64,000 nucleotides of DNA from Glutamicibacter arilaitensis Re117 (GTDB lineage Bacteria; Actinomycetota; Actinomycetes; Actinomycetales; Micrococcaceae), in the NCBI RefSeq assembly GCF_000197735.1, contig NC_014550.1:3596001-3660000 (forward strand), given 5' to 3'. Within the stretch, counting starts at the first letter, position 1. Every line of letters starts with the position of its first letter. The position numbers and the translations under genes were made by a program. Shown one piece after another: positions 53,845 through 62,624 of the stretch. The notes beneath the pieces were generated by a model. The model saw only the letters and a program-made list of their open reading frames with translations, was not told where the DNA came from and did not search any database.

Positions 53845-55140
53845 TTGAACTCCCCGAAGCCATTGCGGATCCATCGAGCCTGGCTGGTCGCCATCGTGAC
53901 CACGCTGGCGCTTGTCGCCACGGCGGCGTTCCGCTCGACCACCGGCGCGTTCTTTGAACCACTTGAATCCGAATTCGGCTGGCTCCGCTCCCAGTTATCG
54001 ACCGCAGTGACCATCAACCTGGTGGTCTACGGCCTGGCAGCGCCTTTCGCCGCGACCTTGCTGGAACGCTATTCCATGCGCAAGGTGGCTGCGATCGCCC
54101 TGGTCCTGGTGGCCTCGGGGGCCGGATTATCGGTATTCATCAGCCAAGTCTGGCAGTTGTGGGTACTGTGGGGCGTGCTGGTTGGGCTGGGCACCGGAGC
54201 GATGGCGCTGGTTTTCGGATCGGTAGTGGCCAACCGCTGGTTCTCCGAGCGCCGGGGCCTGGTGATGGGCATCTTTTCCGGCGCGAATGCCACCGGCCAG
54301 CTGGTATTCCTGCCAAGCATCGTGGTGATCATCGAGCAGTACTCCTGGCGGATCGCGGCCCTGGTAGTTGCCGTCTTCGCGGTGCTGATCATCCCGTTGC
54401 TGCGCTGGCCCTTCGCCAATTCCCCTGCCGAAGCCGGTGTGCTGCCCTACGGCGGGGCCGGAGCTGCAGCCCCGCCGGAGGCCGAACCCCGGCAGGGTTC
54501 GATGGCCGCCGCGACGCTCAAAGCCCTGTTCTCGGCCTCGTGCTACCCGGCATTCTGGGTCTTGGCGCTGACCTTCTGGATCTGCGGCTGGTCAACCAAT
54601 GGCCTGGTGCAGACGCACTTCATTCCGGCAGCGCATGATCATGGCATGCCGGCCACGACCGCGTCCGGGCTCCTGGCGCTGGTTGGCATTTTCGATATCC
54701 TCGGCACCGTGTTCTCCGGGTGGCTGACCGACCGTGTACGCCCGTGGCTGCTGCTTGCGGTGTACTACGCGTTGCGCGGACTCTCGCTGATGTTCCTGCA
54801 CTCGCTGATGGGTCCAACCGTCGAGCCGCTGATGTGGATCTTCATTGTCTTCTACGGTTTGGACTGGGTGGCCACCGTGCCTCCCACGGTGGTGCTCTGC
54901 CGCCAGTACTTCGGTCCGGTTAAAGCCACCGTGGTCTTCGGCTGGGTCTTCGCCTTCCACATGATCGGCGCCGGCGCAGGCTCGCTGACCGCAGGGCTGT
55001 CGCGGGAAACCACCGGCAGCTACCTGGCCGCGTGGATTACCGCTGCGGTGCTGTGCCTTGCGGCAGCCGTCAGTCTGCTGTTCTTGCCGCGCATGCGCAA
55101 AGCCTACGAGGATCCGCAGCTCGAACAAGTCGGGGTGTAA
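53845..55140 (+). CDS. MFS transporter (monocarboxylate/OFA-like)
   Basis: A 431-aa inner-membrane transporter with 12 helices: FRSTTGAFFEPLESEFGW, LERYSMRKVAAIAL (motif A region), FGSVVANRWFSERRGLVMGIF, LTDRVRPWLLLAVYY and PPTVVLCRQYFG. This pattern is that of the oxalate/formate and monocarboxylate-like MFS group. AAGGAGCGTGCGA precedes TTG 53845; the longer frame upstream is unlike the family. It is divergent from the broken MFS gene and has a strong terminator. Confidence 0.85.
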   Translation: MNSPKPLRIHRAWLVAIVTTLALVATAAFRSTTGAFFEPLESEFGWLRSQLSTAVTINLVVYGLAAPFAATLLERYSMRKVAAIALVLVASGAGLSVFISQVWQLWVLWGVLVGLGTGAMALVFGSVVANRWFSERRGLVMGIFSGANATGQLVFLPSIVVIIEQYSWRIAALVVAVFAVLIIPLLRWPFANSPAEAGVLPYGGAGAAAPPEAEPRQGSMAAATLKALFSASCYPAFWVLALTFWICGWSTNGLVQTHFIPAAHDHGMPATTASGLLALVGIFDILGTVFSGWLTDRVRPWLLLAVYYALRGLSLMFLHSLMGPTVEPLMWIFIVFYGLDWVATVPPTVVLCRQYFGPVKATVVFGWVFAFHMIGAGAGSLTAGLSRETTGSYLAAWITAAVLCLAAAVSLLFLPRMRKAYEDPQLEQVGV

Positions 55141-55172
55141 CCGCACGGCACCACTGCGGCACAGCCGCTTAA

Positions 55173-55225
55173 CGCAAAAACCTCGCAGAGCTGATCATTG
55201 CTGATCGTTCTGCGAGGTTTTTGCG
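55173..55225. terminator. Bidirectional terminator
   Basis: Stem CGCAAAAACCTCGCAGA pairs perfectly with TCTGCGAGGTTTTTGCG, with an inner GATCA/TGATC pair in the loop. A-run on one side and T-run on the other serve both convergent genes. Confidence 0.9.
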
Positions 55226-55233
55226 CATCAGGC

Positions 55234-55671
55234 TCAGGCGAGCGCAACGTCCTTGGAAGGAACGTGCAGCTTATTGTTGCCGTAGTGCACGGAGAAGAAC
55301 CAGCCGATACCGGTCACGATATGGATCAGGCTCAGGCCCACGGCGGTAGCGGCATCCGCTGCGTTCATGATCGGGAAGGCGATCGACACGACAGCGATGG
55401 CCAGGCCAATCCACTGCGCGATCTTGCAGATGCCCTTGTTTGCCCGTCCGATCAGGAAGACCACCAGGCCGAAGAACAGGATTGGGATCAACGTGAACTG
55501 CAGCAGGTGGTCAAAAGCGACAACATCGGTTGGATTAGGTCCGATCCTGCGGGATGCCCCAGCGGCGCCAGCCAGGAAGAAAATGATGACGTTCAGGTAG
55601 CTGGTGCCCAGCGCCCCGATAATCACCTGGATGAAATTGAATGGGCTGTTGGGCTGTCCCTGAGCCGTCAT
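55234..55671 (-). CDS. DUF6069-like four-helix membrane protein, copy 1
   Basis: A 145-aa protein with four helices (about 17-35, 58-78, 86-106, 112-132) and FNFIQVIIGALG at the start. It is collinear with the protein at 62625-63080 (PFNFxQVxIxAxG, FGLVVFLIGRANKGICKIAQ against LGFLTFLIGRAKPGFCRIAQ), so the two are paralogues. It looks like the DUF6069 family; no function is known to me. ATG 55671 follows AGGAGTGCC. Confidence 0.7.
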   Translation of the reverse strand: MTAQGQPNSPFNFIQVIIGALGTSYLNVIIFFLAGAAGASRRIGPNPTDVVAFDHLLQFTLIPILFFGLVVFLIGRANKGICKIAQWIGLAIAVVSIAFPIMNAADAATAVGLSLIHIVTGIGWFFSVHYGNNKLHVPSKDVALA

Positions 55672-55944
55672 GGCACTCCTAGAATTGTTGAAAGTTCTCA
55701 ACCATTCTATTCCTGACCGCCTGTGCCGCGGCTCTCAATAACCCGTGAGAACCGCGACACTTAGCATAGCTATATGTTTTCAACTCCGGACGGCGGTTCA
55801 GCGGGCAGCTAACCGCACGATCCTGGTTCCGGGTCGACGGCACGTATGGAACGCAACCAAGGCCCAAGGCGCGGGCAAGGAGATCGGCGCAGCGAGTCGA
55901 ATGCTGCTGGCATCTACCAGCAGATCCCGTGCGGCAGTAAAGAT

Positions 55945-56076
55945 TCACCGATCTATGGGATCGAGCCCTTCGGCGTTCTGACCCTTGGATGGCTTCTTCG
56001 AATTTTTGTATGCCTTGACTGCAAATACCGCCAAGGCGACCACGACAAGAGTGGGGAGAATATAGTAGAAGATCAT
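55945..56076 (-). CDS. Small membrane protein (43 aa)
   Basis: MIFYYILPTLVVVALAVFAV forms one membrane helix, followed by the basic, polar tail KAYKNSKKPSKGQ. Codons before the ATG stay open and read YEPLEPNFYE, so the true start may be lost or further out. No strong ribosome-binding site. Too short for family assignment. Confidence 0.4.
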   Translation of the reverse strand: MIFYYILPTLVVVALAVFAVKAYKNSKKPSKGQNAEGLDPIDR

Positions 56077-56148
56077 CTCGTAGAAGTTAGGCTCTAAAGG
56101 TTCATAGTTGCCAAGCCTACTTACATGGACACTTTATGTACATCATAA

Positions 56149-56542
56149 CTATTTGAGGTAGGCGGAAAGCCTGAATGCTGACCGCCTCCTCCCCAACCAG
56201 CATCCCCGACCCTTGGCCATCAAGTTCAGAGCATCCGGAGGAATTTCGCTTGGCTCCGGATAGTTCAGGTAGCCCCCTCCGCCTCTGCTGGCGTTTCTTA
56301 CGCTGTCAGCATTGGATGCATTGATGGACTCTGCGCCGACAAAGACTCCGCAATCGATCTGGGCATTCTGCCGCACCGCCGATGGGTCCAGCTAGATCAT
56401 CTAAGAGATCGCGCCAATAGGTGAGCAACATCCCCAGCAAGTATTCAAAGTCAGCGTATTTAACCAAGTCAGACACGTCATCAAGCAGTGAAGCAGGCAC
56501 GGACAGTATTAAACATATTTCGATCAAGAAAACGTTTGACAC
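56149..56542 (-). pseudogene. Decayed gene of unknown type next to IS5-like remnant
   Basis: Two frames seem to continue each other: one with LLDDVSDLVKYADFEYLLGM and LTYWRDLLDDLAGPIG, the other with QNAQIDCGVFVGAESINASN and a Gly-rich part ending RLSAYLK. One lost base near 56375 would join them into about 130 aa. No family recognised. Confidence 0.3.
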
Positions 56543-56550
56543 AGGAAATC

Positions 56551-57387
56551 ACGTGCCTGCCCTACCATGTCCCATCATCGAGCCCCTCTGGCGTCAATTC
56601 GAAGCACTGATCCCCGACCGGGCGCACACCCACCCGCTGGGGTTGCCACAAGCCAAGGATCAGCGACCGGATCATCTTCGACAAACTCATCCAGGTCCTC
56701 GTCCTGGGCGCGGCCTACGAGAAAATCAGTGACACGACTTGCTCGGCCACTTCCATCCGACGGCGCCGCGACGAATGGATCGCCTCAGGGATATTCCGCG
56801 ACCTGGAGCAGATCTGCCTGTAATCCTACGACCGGATCATCAGACTGGACCTGGAAAACCTCGTCATCGACGGTTGCCTGGTCAAAGCGCCGTGCGGCGG
56901 CGAAGTCGCCGGAAAATCCCCGGCAGACCGCGGCAAACAAGGCACCAAACGCTCGCTGATGACCGATGGGAAAGGCATCCCGATCGGCTGCGTCACCGCG
57001 GGCGCGAACCGGCATGACTCCCTGTTACTGCGTCCCACCCTCGAACGCCTTGCCCGTTTCGGCTACCAATTGCCAGAGCAGATCACCGTGCACCTGGATG
57101 CTGGCTACGGCAGCCGTAAAACACGAGACCTGCTCACCGAGCTAGGTTGTGACTGGAAGATCAGCACCAAGGGCGAACCCCTGCAAGCTGGGATCCGTTG
57201 GGTGGTGGAACGAACAAATTCGTGGCACAACCGCGGGTTCAAGAAATTGGCGATCTGCACCGAGCGCAAGATCCGGGTCATTGACGCGTTGATCAGCCTC
57301 GCCAACAGTGTCATCGTGATCCGCAGGCTGATCGGGGAAGCGTGGGTGACACAACGCTCGGATGCAAGTCCTATTCGAAAGCCTTAA
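56551..57387 (+). pseudogene. IS5 family transposase, frameshifted and with internal stop
   Basis: Translated sequence follows an IS5-type transposase: PIIEPLWRQFEALIPDR, then (after a frame change near 56640) RISDRIIFDKLIQVLVLGAAY, RRRRDEWIASGIFRDLEQICL, a TAA at 56821-56823, then LENLVIDGCLVKAPCGGE, IPIGCVTAGANRHDS, LDAGYGSRKTRDLL and WVVERTNSWHNRGFKKL. The three acidic DDE positions are still present. No start ATG and no clear IS ends. An inactive relic. Confidence 0.85.
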
Positions 57388-57711
57388 AGACGGGTTGTTC
57401 CCTATTGGCGCGGGCTCTTAAACAAACTTTCAGATAGACGCCCGCGAATTTCAGTATTCTTGCAACACGCATAGGCCAGAACCGTCGAAACTACGCCACG
57501 AGCTAGTGATCAGCGAAAGCAAATGACAGAAGCACATAACACCAATTTAAGCCAGACACTGCACAAATTACAGTAAGCTGAACTACTGACGTCTAGCTTA
57601 AATCTCCACCAACCATAATCAGCGGGTATGAATGTCTAACAATCAAAGCGTGATCATACGACTAGTAAGATTCCTTGGAGTCGGCGGGTTTTGTTTCGTC
57701 CTGACGCTAGC

Positions 57712-57719
57712 AGTTAACT
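57712..57719. repeat. 8-bp target duplication, left (ISL3 copy 3)
   Basis: AGTTAACT, repeated at 59169-59176. Confidence 0.93.
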
Positions 57720-59168
57720 GGCTCTTCAGGATTGAGAGTGTAACCAAGGCCTAAACCCGCCAGTCTCCAGCAACGACCGTGCGATATAGTGCGTCAGATT
57801 CTTGAACCCCAACGCGATACCCCGCAAATGCTCTAACCGGCCATTGAGGGCTTCAGTAGGCCCATTTGAACTGCCGACGTGGTCAAAATACGCGAGGATG
57901 TCCGTCTTCCTCCGCCGCAGGGTGCCACCGAGCTTCTTCAGCTCCGGCAACCCCTTCGGGACCTTTGAGCCAACCCCGTTGATCAGTTGCTCCAACGCCC
58001 ACCGCCCGATCTCTGGTTTCGGTTGCCGGTAGGCATCCACCATCTTTTGATACACGCTCCAGACCAGTTGAACCGGCTCATACTCCGGCGCCGTAAAAAG
58101 GTCCTCAAGCTTGGCTTTCTGCTTGTCAGTGGCTAAGGACAGCCCCGTGGTCAAGATCCGACGGCACTTATACAGCGGGTCATCCTTGCGTCCCCGCCGG
58201 CCATGCTGTCCGCGCTGGACCCGCTGCCGGGTTTGATCCAGGGCCTCGGAACCCAATTTGACGACATGGAACGGATCCAAGACCTCCACCGCGTGGGGAA
58301 GCTCTTCGGCAGCTGCGGTTTTGAAGCCGGTGAACCCGTCCATCGCGACCACGTCAATGCCCTGCTTCCACTGGTCGTCTTGTCCGGCCAGCCAGGTCTT
58401 GAATACGGCTTTGGACCTTCCTGGAACCATATCCAGCAGGCGTGCGGTGCCGGTGCCATCGCGCACGGCGGTGAGATCCACGATGACGGTGACGTATTTG
58501 TCGCCGGTGCGGGTATGCCTCCATACGTGTTCGTCTACGCCTAAGACCTTGACGCCGGAAAACCGTGCAGGGTCATCGATCAGCAGGCGTTGGCCTTCAG
58601 CCAGCACTGCGTCGTTGGCGGTATTCCAAGTGACGCCGAGGCCTTCGGCGATCCGTGAGACGGAGAGGTGTTGGCAGACCAAACCGTTCAAGGCCCAGGC
58701 CAGGCCGGTCCTGCTGATTTTCTGGCGTTCCGGTGCAGCTCTGGACAGATCTTCACGCCACACCCGTTGGCAGTGGCCGCAGCGGTAGCGTCGGTGTTTG
58801 ATGACCAGGACGGTCGGACGCCAACCGAAGGGTTGGTGGGCAAGTCTGCGGGTGACGGTATCCCTCGGTGTTCCTTCGCCCCCGCAGGTGCGGCACCACG
58901 GGTTCGGGGTGGTGACGTGGCAGAGGATCTCGGCTTTCGCTGCGCCCAGGTACTGCCCAATTGCGGTGAGTCCTAAGCCATCAAGTCCGGTGAAAGTGGT
59001 GAGGTCTGGTTCGGTGAAGGTAGAATTGAGCAACGTCGAGGTCTTTCAAGAATGTTTGTGTGGAAACTTCCATTCTTCTGGAAGACCTCGACTTTTTCGC
59101 GTTTTGGCGACATGCCCGGGATCCCGGGTGTTGGTTTTAGGTGGCTACACTCTCAATCCTGAAGAGCC
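57720..59168 (-). mobile_element. ISL3 family insertion sequence, copy 3 (1449 bp)
   Basis: Ends GGCTCTTCAGGATTGAGAG and, inverted, GGCTCTTCAGGATTGAGAG; same length as the copy at 15983-17431 but clearly diverged in many third codon positions. Flanked by AGTTAACT on both sides. Inserted in the gtrA-type gene. Confidence 0.95.
57726..59033 (-). CDS. ISL3 family transposase (copy 3)
   Basis: 435 aa, intact, same layout as the transposase at 15989-17296: zinc-ribbon CRTCG and YRCGHCQRVW, LSVSRIAEGLGVTWNTAND, LGVDEHVWRH, AMDGFTGF and GPTEALNGRLEHLRG. About nine in ten residues are shared by eye. Divergence shows that it came in as a separate lineage rather than as a recent copy of the first. Confidence 0.95.
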   Translation of the reverse strand: MLNSTFTEPDLTTFTGLDGLGLTAIGQYLGAAKAEILCHVTTPNPWCRTCGGEGTPRDTVTRRLAHQPFGWRPTVLVIKHRRYRCGHCQRVWREDLSRAAPERQKISRTGLAWALNGLVCQHLSVSRIAEGLGVTWNTANDAVLAEGQRLLIDDPARFSGVKVLGVDEHVWRHTRTGDKYVTVIVDLTAVRDGTGTARLLDMVPGRSKAVFKTWLAGQDDQWKQGIDVVAMDGFTGFKTAAAEELPHAVEVLDPFHVVKLGSEALDQTRQRVQRGQHGRRGRKDDPLYKCRRILTTGLSLATDKQKAKLEDLFTAPEYEPVQLVWSVYQKMVDAYRQPKPEIGRWALEQLINGVGSKVPKGLPELKKLGGTLRRRKTDILAYFDHVGSSNGPTEALNGRLEHLRGIALGFKNLTHYIARSLLETGGFRPWLHSQS

Positions 59169-59176
59169 AGTTAACT
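59169..59176. repeat. 8-bp target duplication, right (ISL3 copy 3)
   Basis: AGTTAACT, equal to 57712-57719. Confidence 0.93.
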
Positions 59177-59561
59177 ATGCTTTGAAATTCACAGTGCTCC
59201 TCGAACACCCAACCACTGCTTTCCTGATAGCAAATTCAGTTGCTACGGTCGTATCGTTTATACTTACGCGGCAATTCACCTTTCAAGATAGGAACACATC
59301 TAAGCGTAAACGATTCCAAGCTCCAGCTTTTTTATGTATTTCGATTGCAGCAATTGCAATAAATACAGCACCCTTGTATATCTCCAGGTGGGTGCTAGGG
59401 TGGCACTACCCTCTGGTCTCATACTTCGAACAGGAAGTCTCAGATTTCATCTCGGGACCGATCGTTGGGACTCTACTCGCGATGCTCTTCCGCTGGTGGG
59501 CGTTGCACAAGTTTGTCTTTCCTGTTCCAAGTGACCAATTGGAAAAAACGAAAGGGCTGGT

Positions 59562-59630
59562 ATGAAAAAGAATATTCGCCACATCATGGTTTATCCGATA
59601 GCAGCAGAACCCCGGAAAGAAACCCGTTAA
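59562..59630 (+). pseudogene. 22-codon remnant overlapping gtrA stop
   Basis: ATGA overlap with the gtrA-type stop, then MKKNIRHIMVYPIAAEPRK and a TAA at 59628. GtrA genes are often followed by a glycosyltransferase; this start looks like the surviving 5' end of such a partner gene whose rest is gone. Confidence 0.35.
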
Positions 59631-59697
59631 AACAGAGAAATCGTAAGTAGCGGGTCAGCTAACAGTCATCGAACGTTTCGCCGATGGATCATTCTAG

Positions 59698-60126
59698 GCA
59701 AGCACACTGAAGTCCGTAGATCCTTCGCTTGCTGCCGCAGCCTCTGTTGGGGGCACCCCGGTTGCAACGCCCGCAGCGGCGATCACAGGCTGCAAATACA
59801 GCTCAAGAAGTGGCTATGTCACTTACAGCACTTGCACCGTTTCCCATACTTGGTCTGGCAGCATCACAGTTTCATTTGTCGCAAGCTACAAGTTCAACTC
59901 AGGAATGTCGTCCATCACCTACCGTGGCAACGCAAGCCAGCAGTGTTTCGTCGCCACTTGCACGCGTCCAGATTTGGTGTTGAACCAGAAAACGTCAAGC
60001 GGTAGCGGCTTCACCAATCCCGCTATGGTGCAAGCAACTTCCACAGTAACCGCTGGGTTGGGCTCATGGGAGGTATGGTTGCAGCTACAGGTCGGAAAAA
60101 CTTCAGCTAGAGCAGTTCATTCATAG
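59698..60126 (+). pseudogene. Secreted Cys-containing protein lacking its start and signal
   Basis: An open frame from the stop at 59695 to 60126 reads AAAASVGGTPVATPAAAITG, CKYSSRSGYVTYSTCTVSHT, SYKFNSGMSSITYRGNASQQ and CFVATCTR. Four Cys in two pairs and Ser/Thr-rich strands fit an exported small beta-type protein, and the Ala-rich start resembles the region after a signal peptide, but no start codon or signal helix is in frame. The first ATG would remove two Cys. Probably cut by the same loss that removed the gene after gtrA. Confidence 0.45.
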
Positions 60127-60138
60127 GAGGTACACCAT

Positions 60139-60399
60139 ATGAACGTCAACCCTGTAGTTCCATGGGAAATGCAAGCTTTGTCTTATGGCGTTTTCGCACT
60201 CTACCTAGCGCTGCTAGCAACTGCTTTCGTTCTCATTGCTCGTAGTCCTCGACTGTCAAGCGGATCAAAATTGATCTATGCCCTGTTGATTGTCCTGGTT
60301 CCATTAGCCGGCGCTGTTGTCTCGATCATCGTGGCTACGTCGAAACATCAACAACGAGCAGTATCAAGAAGCGAGTTCTTGCAAAAAAGAATCGCTTAA
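60139..60399 (+). CDS. Two-helix membrane protein (PLDc_N-like)
   Basis: An 86-aa protein with two helices (about 12-35 and 43-67) and a polar, basic tail. LIYALLIVLVPLAGAVVSII resembles the phospholipase-D N-terminal (PLDc_N) small membrane domain. AGGAGGTACACCAT is an excellent ribosome-binding site. It follows the secreted-protein remnant by 12 bases, so a pair of exported peptide and membrane partner (for example an immunity protein) is possible, as inference. The TAA stop lies in the terminator stem. Confidence 0.65.
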   Translation: MNVNPVVPWEMQALSYGVFALYLALLATAFVLIARSPRLSSGSKLIYALLIVLVPLAGAVVSIIVATSKHQQRAVSRSEFLQKRIA

Positions 60400-60428
60400 T
60401 TCATGTATGAGCTAAGCGATTCTTTTTT
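60383..60428. terminator. Terminator after the PLDc_N-like gene
   Basis: Stem AAAAAAGAATCGCTTA pairs with TAAGCGATTCTTTTTT, 14-base loop, T6 tail. Confidence 0.9.
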
Positions 60429-60459
60429 GCCTACCGGCATTAGCTAGCCGAAATGGCGG

Positions 60460-60529
60460 TACCGAGTGATGAGAGCCCGACTCGCCGGATGACTCGCCGG
60501 CCCGACTCGCCGGATGTAATCACTCGGTA
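60460..60529. repeat. Inverted repeat with CCGACTCGCCGG units left of IS481-type element
   Basis: TACCGAGTGAT (60460-60470) and ATCACTCGGTA (60519-60529) enclose three copies of GACTCGCCGG. AGCCCGACTCGCCGGAT appears again just right of the IS (62236-62252). Function unknown; perhaps the original target region or part of an older element. Confidence 0.5.
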
Positions 60530-60532
60530 GTT

Positions 60533-62236
60533 TGTTTACACACGAACTCACCACATCGCTTACAACCAAACTCAGGACATCGTAGACACGCGGCATCAGC
60601 ACATCGCTGACAACCAAACTCACAACATCGCTGACACCGTGCGCAACGAATCTCCTTAGCTAGGAAACGGCGACGTCAGACGAATAGTAGATGTCCTCAT
60701 ACTCGATCCGCTTCTGAGTCCAGGCCGGCTTCGGATCCCTGATCCGGGCTCCATACACCTGCCACAACGGCACCAAACGCGCACTGGAATGCAGCCTGAC
60801 CGGTAACGGAAATGACAGTGATTGCTCACCATCAACAGTGCTGTAAAGCGTATAAGCATCCTTGCTCAAGACCAGCTGGTATTCACCGATCAGGTGAGCT
60901 GGCACCTTGAAAACACGGCCACGAAAATAGATCTGCGGATTCGTCCGTCGAATCTGGATCACATCATCGCGTTGATCCGTCAGTACGCTGGGGCTACCGG
61001 TGTAGTTTTCAACCTTCGTACGTCCCAACACCTGAAGCCCATCATCCACTACGCCCTCCGGAACCAAATCGGCTTTCACGGCCAGAGCCTTGTCCAAGTA
61101 CGACTGGGCTTTGGCCTGTATCCGGGCAATATCGATGGCCACGCCATCCGAACCACGATGATCACCGGCTTCCCACGCTTGAGCAGGCGTCAGATACGTG
61201 TGCCCCACTTTCAGCGCCTGGTGGCGCCGACGGTGGTTATAGTGATTCCGATACTGCTCCAACAACGTGGAAAGCTCCGCCAGGTTATGTGGTGCATGCG
61301 CGTCGAGGAACCGGGTCAACGTATTATGGCTGCGTTCGTTCTTGCCTTGCGTTTGCGGATGACTGAACCGGCCCGTAATCGCTTCGCAGCCCACGCTAGC
61401 CAAGAATATTTCAGTCTGGTTCACCAGGCCCTGCCGAGAAAGATTGAAAGCACCACCATTGTCGCTGAGAAGTTGTTGCGGCACCCCATACTCCGCGAAC
61501 GCTGCCTTGAGCGTTTCCATCGCATCTTGCGCGTTCTCCATTTGCTCAAAGCACCGCGTACCCACGTCGAATCGGGAGCCGTCATCAATGAGCTGATAGA
61601 TCATCGCCTTGGTCGCGTCCTGGTCGAACAATCGATATTCCAGTCCGTCGATCTGCCACATTTCCATCGGATGCGAACGGGCGAAGCGCAGCCATGATTT
61701 ACGGGGGCGTTTGCGCGGGTTTCGCTTGGTAGCTCCGGCCTCGGCAAGGATCCTGCCGATCGTGGCCACCGAGGGGCGTAGCTCACCGAACTCCTGAGTA
61801 TCAAGGCTTTCGAACCAGATAGATAAGGGCCCGTTGTCCCACCCGTCCTTGGCCAGTCGCTTGCGGATGCGTAGGACCGTGGTTTTGGTTTGGTCGCTGT
61901 AGATGCGCCGGTCTGTTTTCGGGGCTCTGGAGTGCGGGTTGAGTGCTTTGTTCCCTTCGGCAACGAATCGCTCTTTGACTTTGTAGTAGGAGGGTCTGCT
62001 GATTCCCAGTTCCTTGCAGAACTGCGAGATACTCAAGGAGTCTGGCAGGCCCGGATCGAACTCGATGATTTGGCGGCGTATCGACGCCGATAATGAATTT
62101 GACACGTTTAATTATCAAATTGATCGCTGACCAGAAGGGGCCTGCCAGCATGTCTTGCTACCTGTCAGCGATGTGCTGATACATCCTGTAAGCGATGTTG
62201 TGAGTCAGGGTGTAAGCGATGTTCTGAGAGAGGACA
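60533..62236 (-). mobile_element. IS481-type insertion sequence with iterated end repeats
   Basis: The intact transposase is flanked by arrays of a short motif. Left array, as plus strand: ACATCGCTTACA-like units near 60553, 60578, 60601 and 60625. Right array, inverted: TGTMAGCGATGT units near 62163, 62187 and 62210. These are the likely transposase-binding sites. I set the outer ends at TGT (60533) and ACA (62236); no clear target duplication is visible, so the ends are approximate. Confidence 0.8.
60660..62105 (-). CDS. IS481 family transposase
   Basis: A 481-aa transposase: N-terminal helix-turn-helix (SISQFCKELGISRPSYYKVKERF), a second one (RPSVATIGRILAEAG), and an rve integrase core with MEMWQIDGLEYRLF (Asp), LLSDNGGAF (Asp) and QGKNERSHNTLTRFL (Glu). 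A C-terminal beta-rich domain follows (VFKVPAHLIGEYQLVLSKD). Longer than the classic 300-350-aa members because of this extra domain. Intact. Confidence 0.93.
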   Translation of the reverse strand: MSNSLSASIRRQIIEFDPGLPDSLSISQFCKELGISRPSYYKVKERFVAEGNKALNPHSRAPKTDRRIYSDQTKTTVLRIRKRLAKDGWDNGPLSIWFESLDTQEFGELRPSVATIGRILAEAGATKRNPRKRPRKSWLRFARSHPMEMWQIDGLEYRLFDQDATKAMIYQLIDDGSRFDVGTRCFEQMENAQDAMETLKAAFAEYGVPQQLLSDNGGAFNLSRQGLVNQTEIFLASVGCEAITGRFSHPQTQGKNERSHNTLTRFLDAHAPHNLAELSTLLEQYRNHYNHRRRHQALKVGHTYLTPAQAWEAGDHRGSDGVAIDIARIQAKAQSYLDKALAVKADLVPEGVVDDGLQVLGRTKVENYTGSPSVLTDQRDDVIQIRRTNPQIYFRGRVFKVPAHLIGEYQLVLSKDAYTLYSTVDGEQSLSFPLPVRLHSSARLVPLWQVYGARIRDPKPAWTQKRIEYEDIYYSSDVAVS

Positions 62237-62624
62237 GCCCGACTCGCCGGATTAGTAGTACCAAATCGCCCTATTCGGTAGTCGGCATCGACGGCAACTC
62301 ATGGATCGTCTTCACGTGCCATTGAATCGTCTGTAATTGTTGGCAAAGGCTGGCAGGGTGATGCTGGTCCATCCGCCCCCAACATGACTCATGGATCGTC
62401 TGCCCCGTTTATCCCAAGCGTCCTCTCCCCCAACGCTGAAGAGGTCTACCCAGATCATTTGAAATGCAGTAGTCGCCAGGGTCCGTCTCACAAGCGCGAA
62501 AATTCTTCAACGCGGAGACTCGACCGTTGCCACTCACATGCACACCAACTTCTCGGAGGTTCAGAGGGAAGAGTTGGCTTCACTGATCGGTCAAACAACC
62601 GGCTGGTCGCGGGTGACTCCTACT
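62237..62624. other. Intergenic stretch without a supported gene (388 nt)
   Basis: Contains two copies of ACTCATGGATCGTCT (62298-62312 and 62382-62396) and a CGACTCGCCGG unit at its left edge. Short frames have no plausible starts. Nothing else recognised. Confidence 0.45.

Larger units (their letters stand above)
57632..59565 (+). pseudogene. GtrA family membrane protein split by ISL3 insertion
   Basis: The 5' part (57632-57719) reads RLVRFLGVGGFCFVLTLAVN; after removal of the IS and one copy of AGTTAACT, the 3' part (59177-59565) continues YALKFTVLL, ANSVATVVSFILTRQFTFQ and MLFRWWALHKFVFP. Together they give about 158 aa with four helices, a complete GtrA-type protein. Such proteins help move lipid-linked sugars for surface glycans. 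The insertion inactivates it. A short frame overlaps its stop (ATGA at 59562). Confidence 0.9.
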
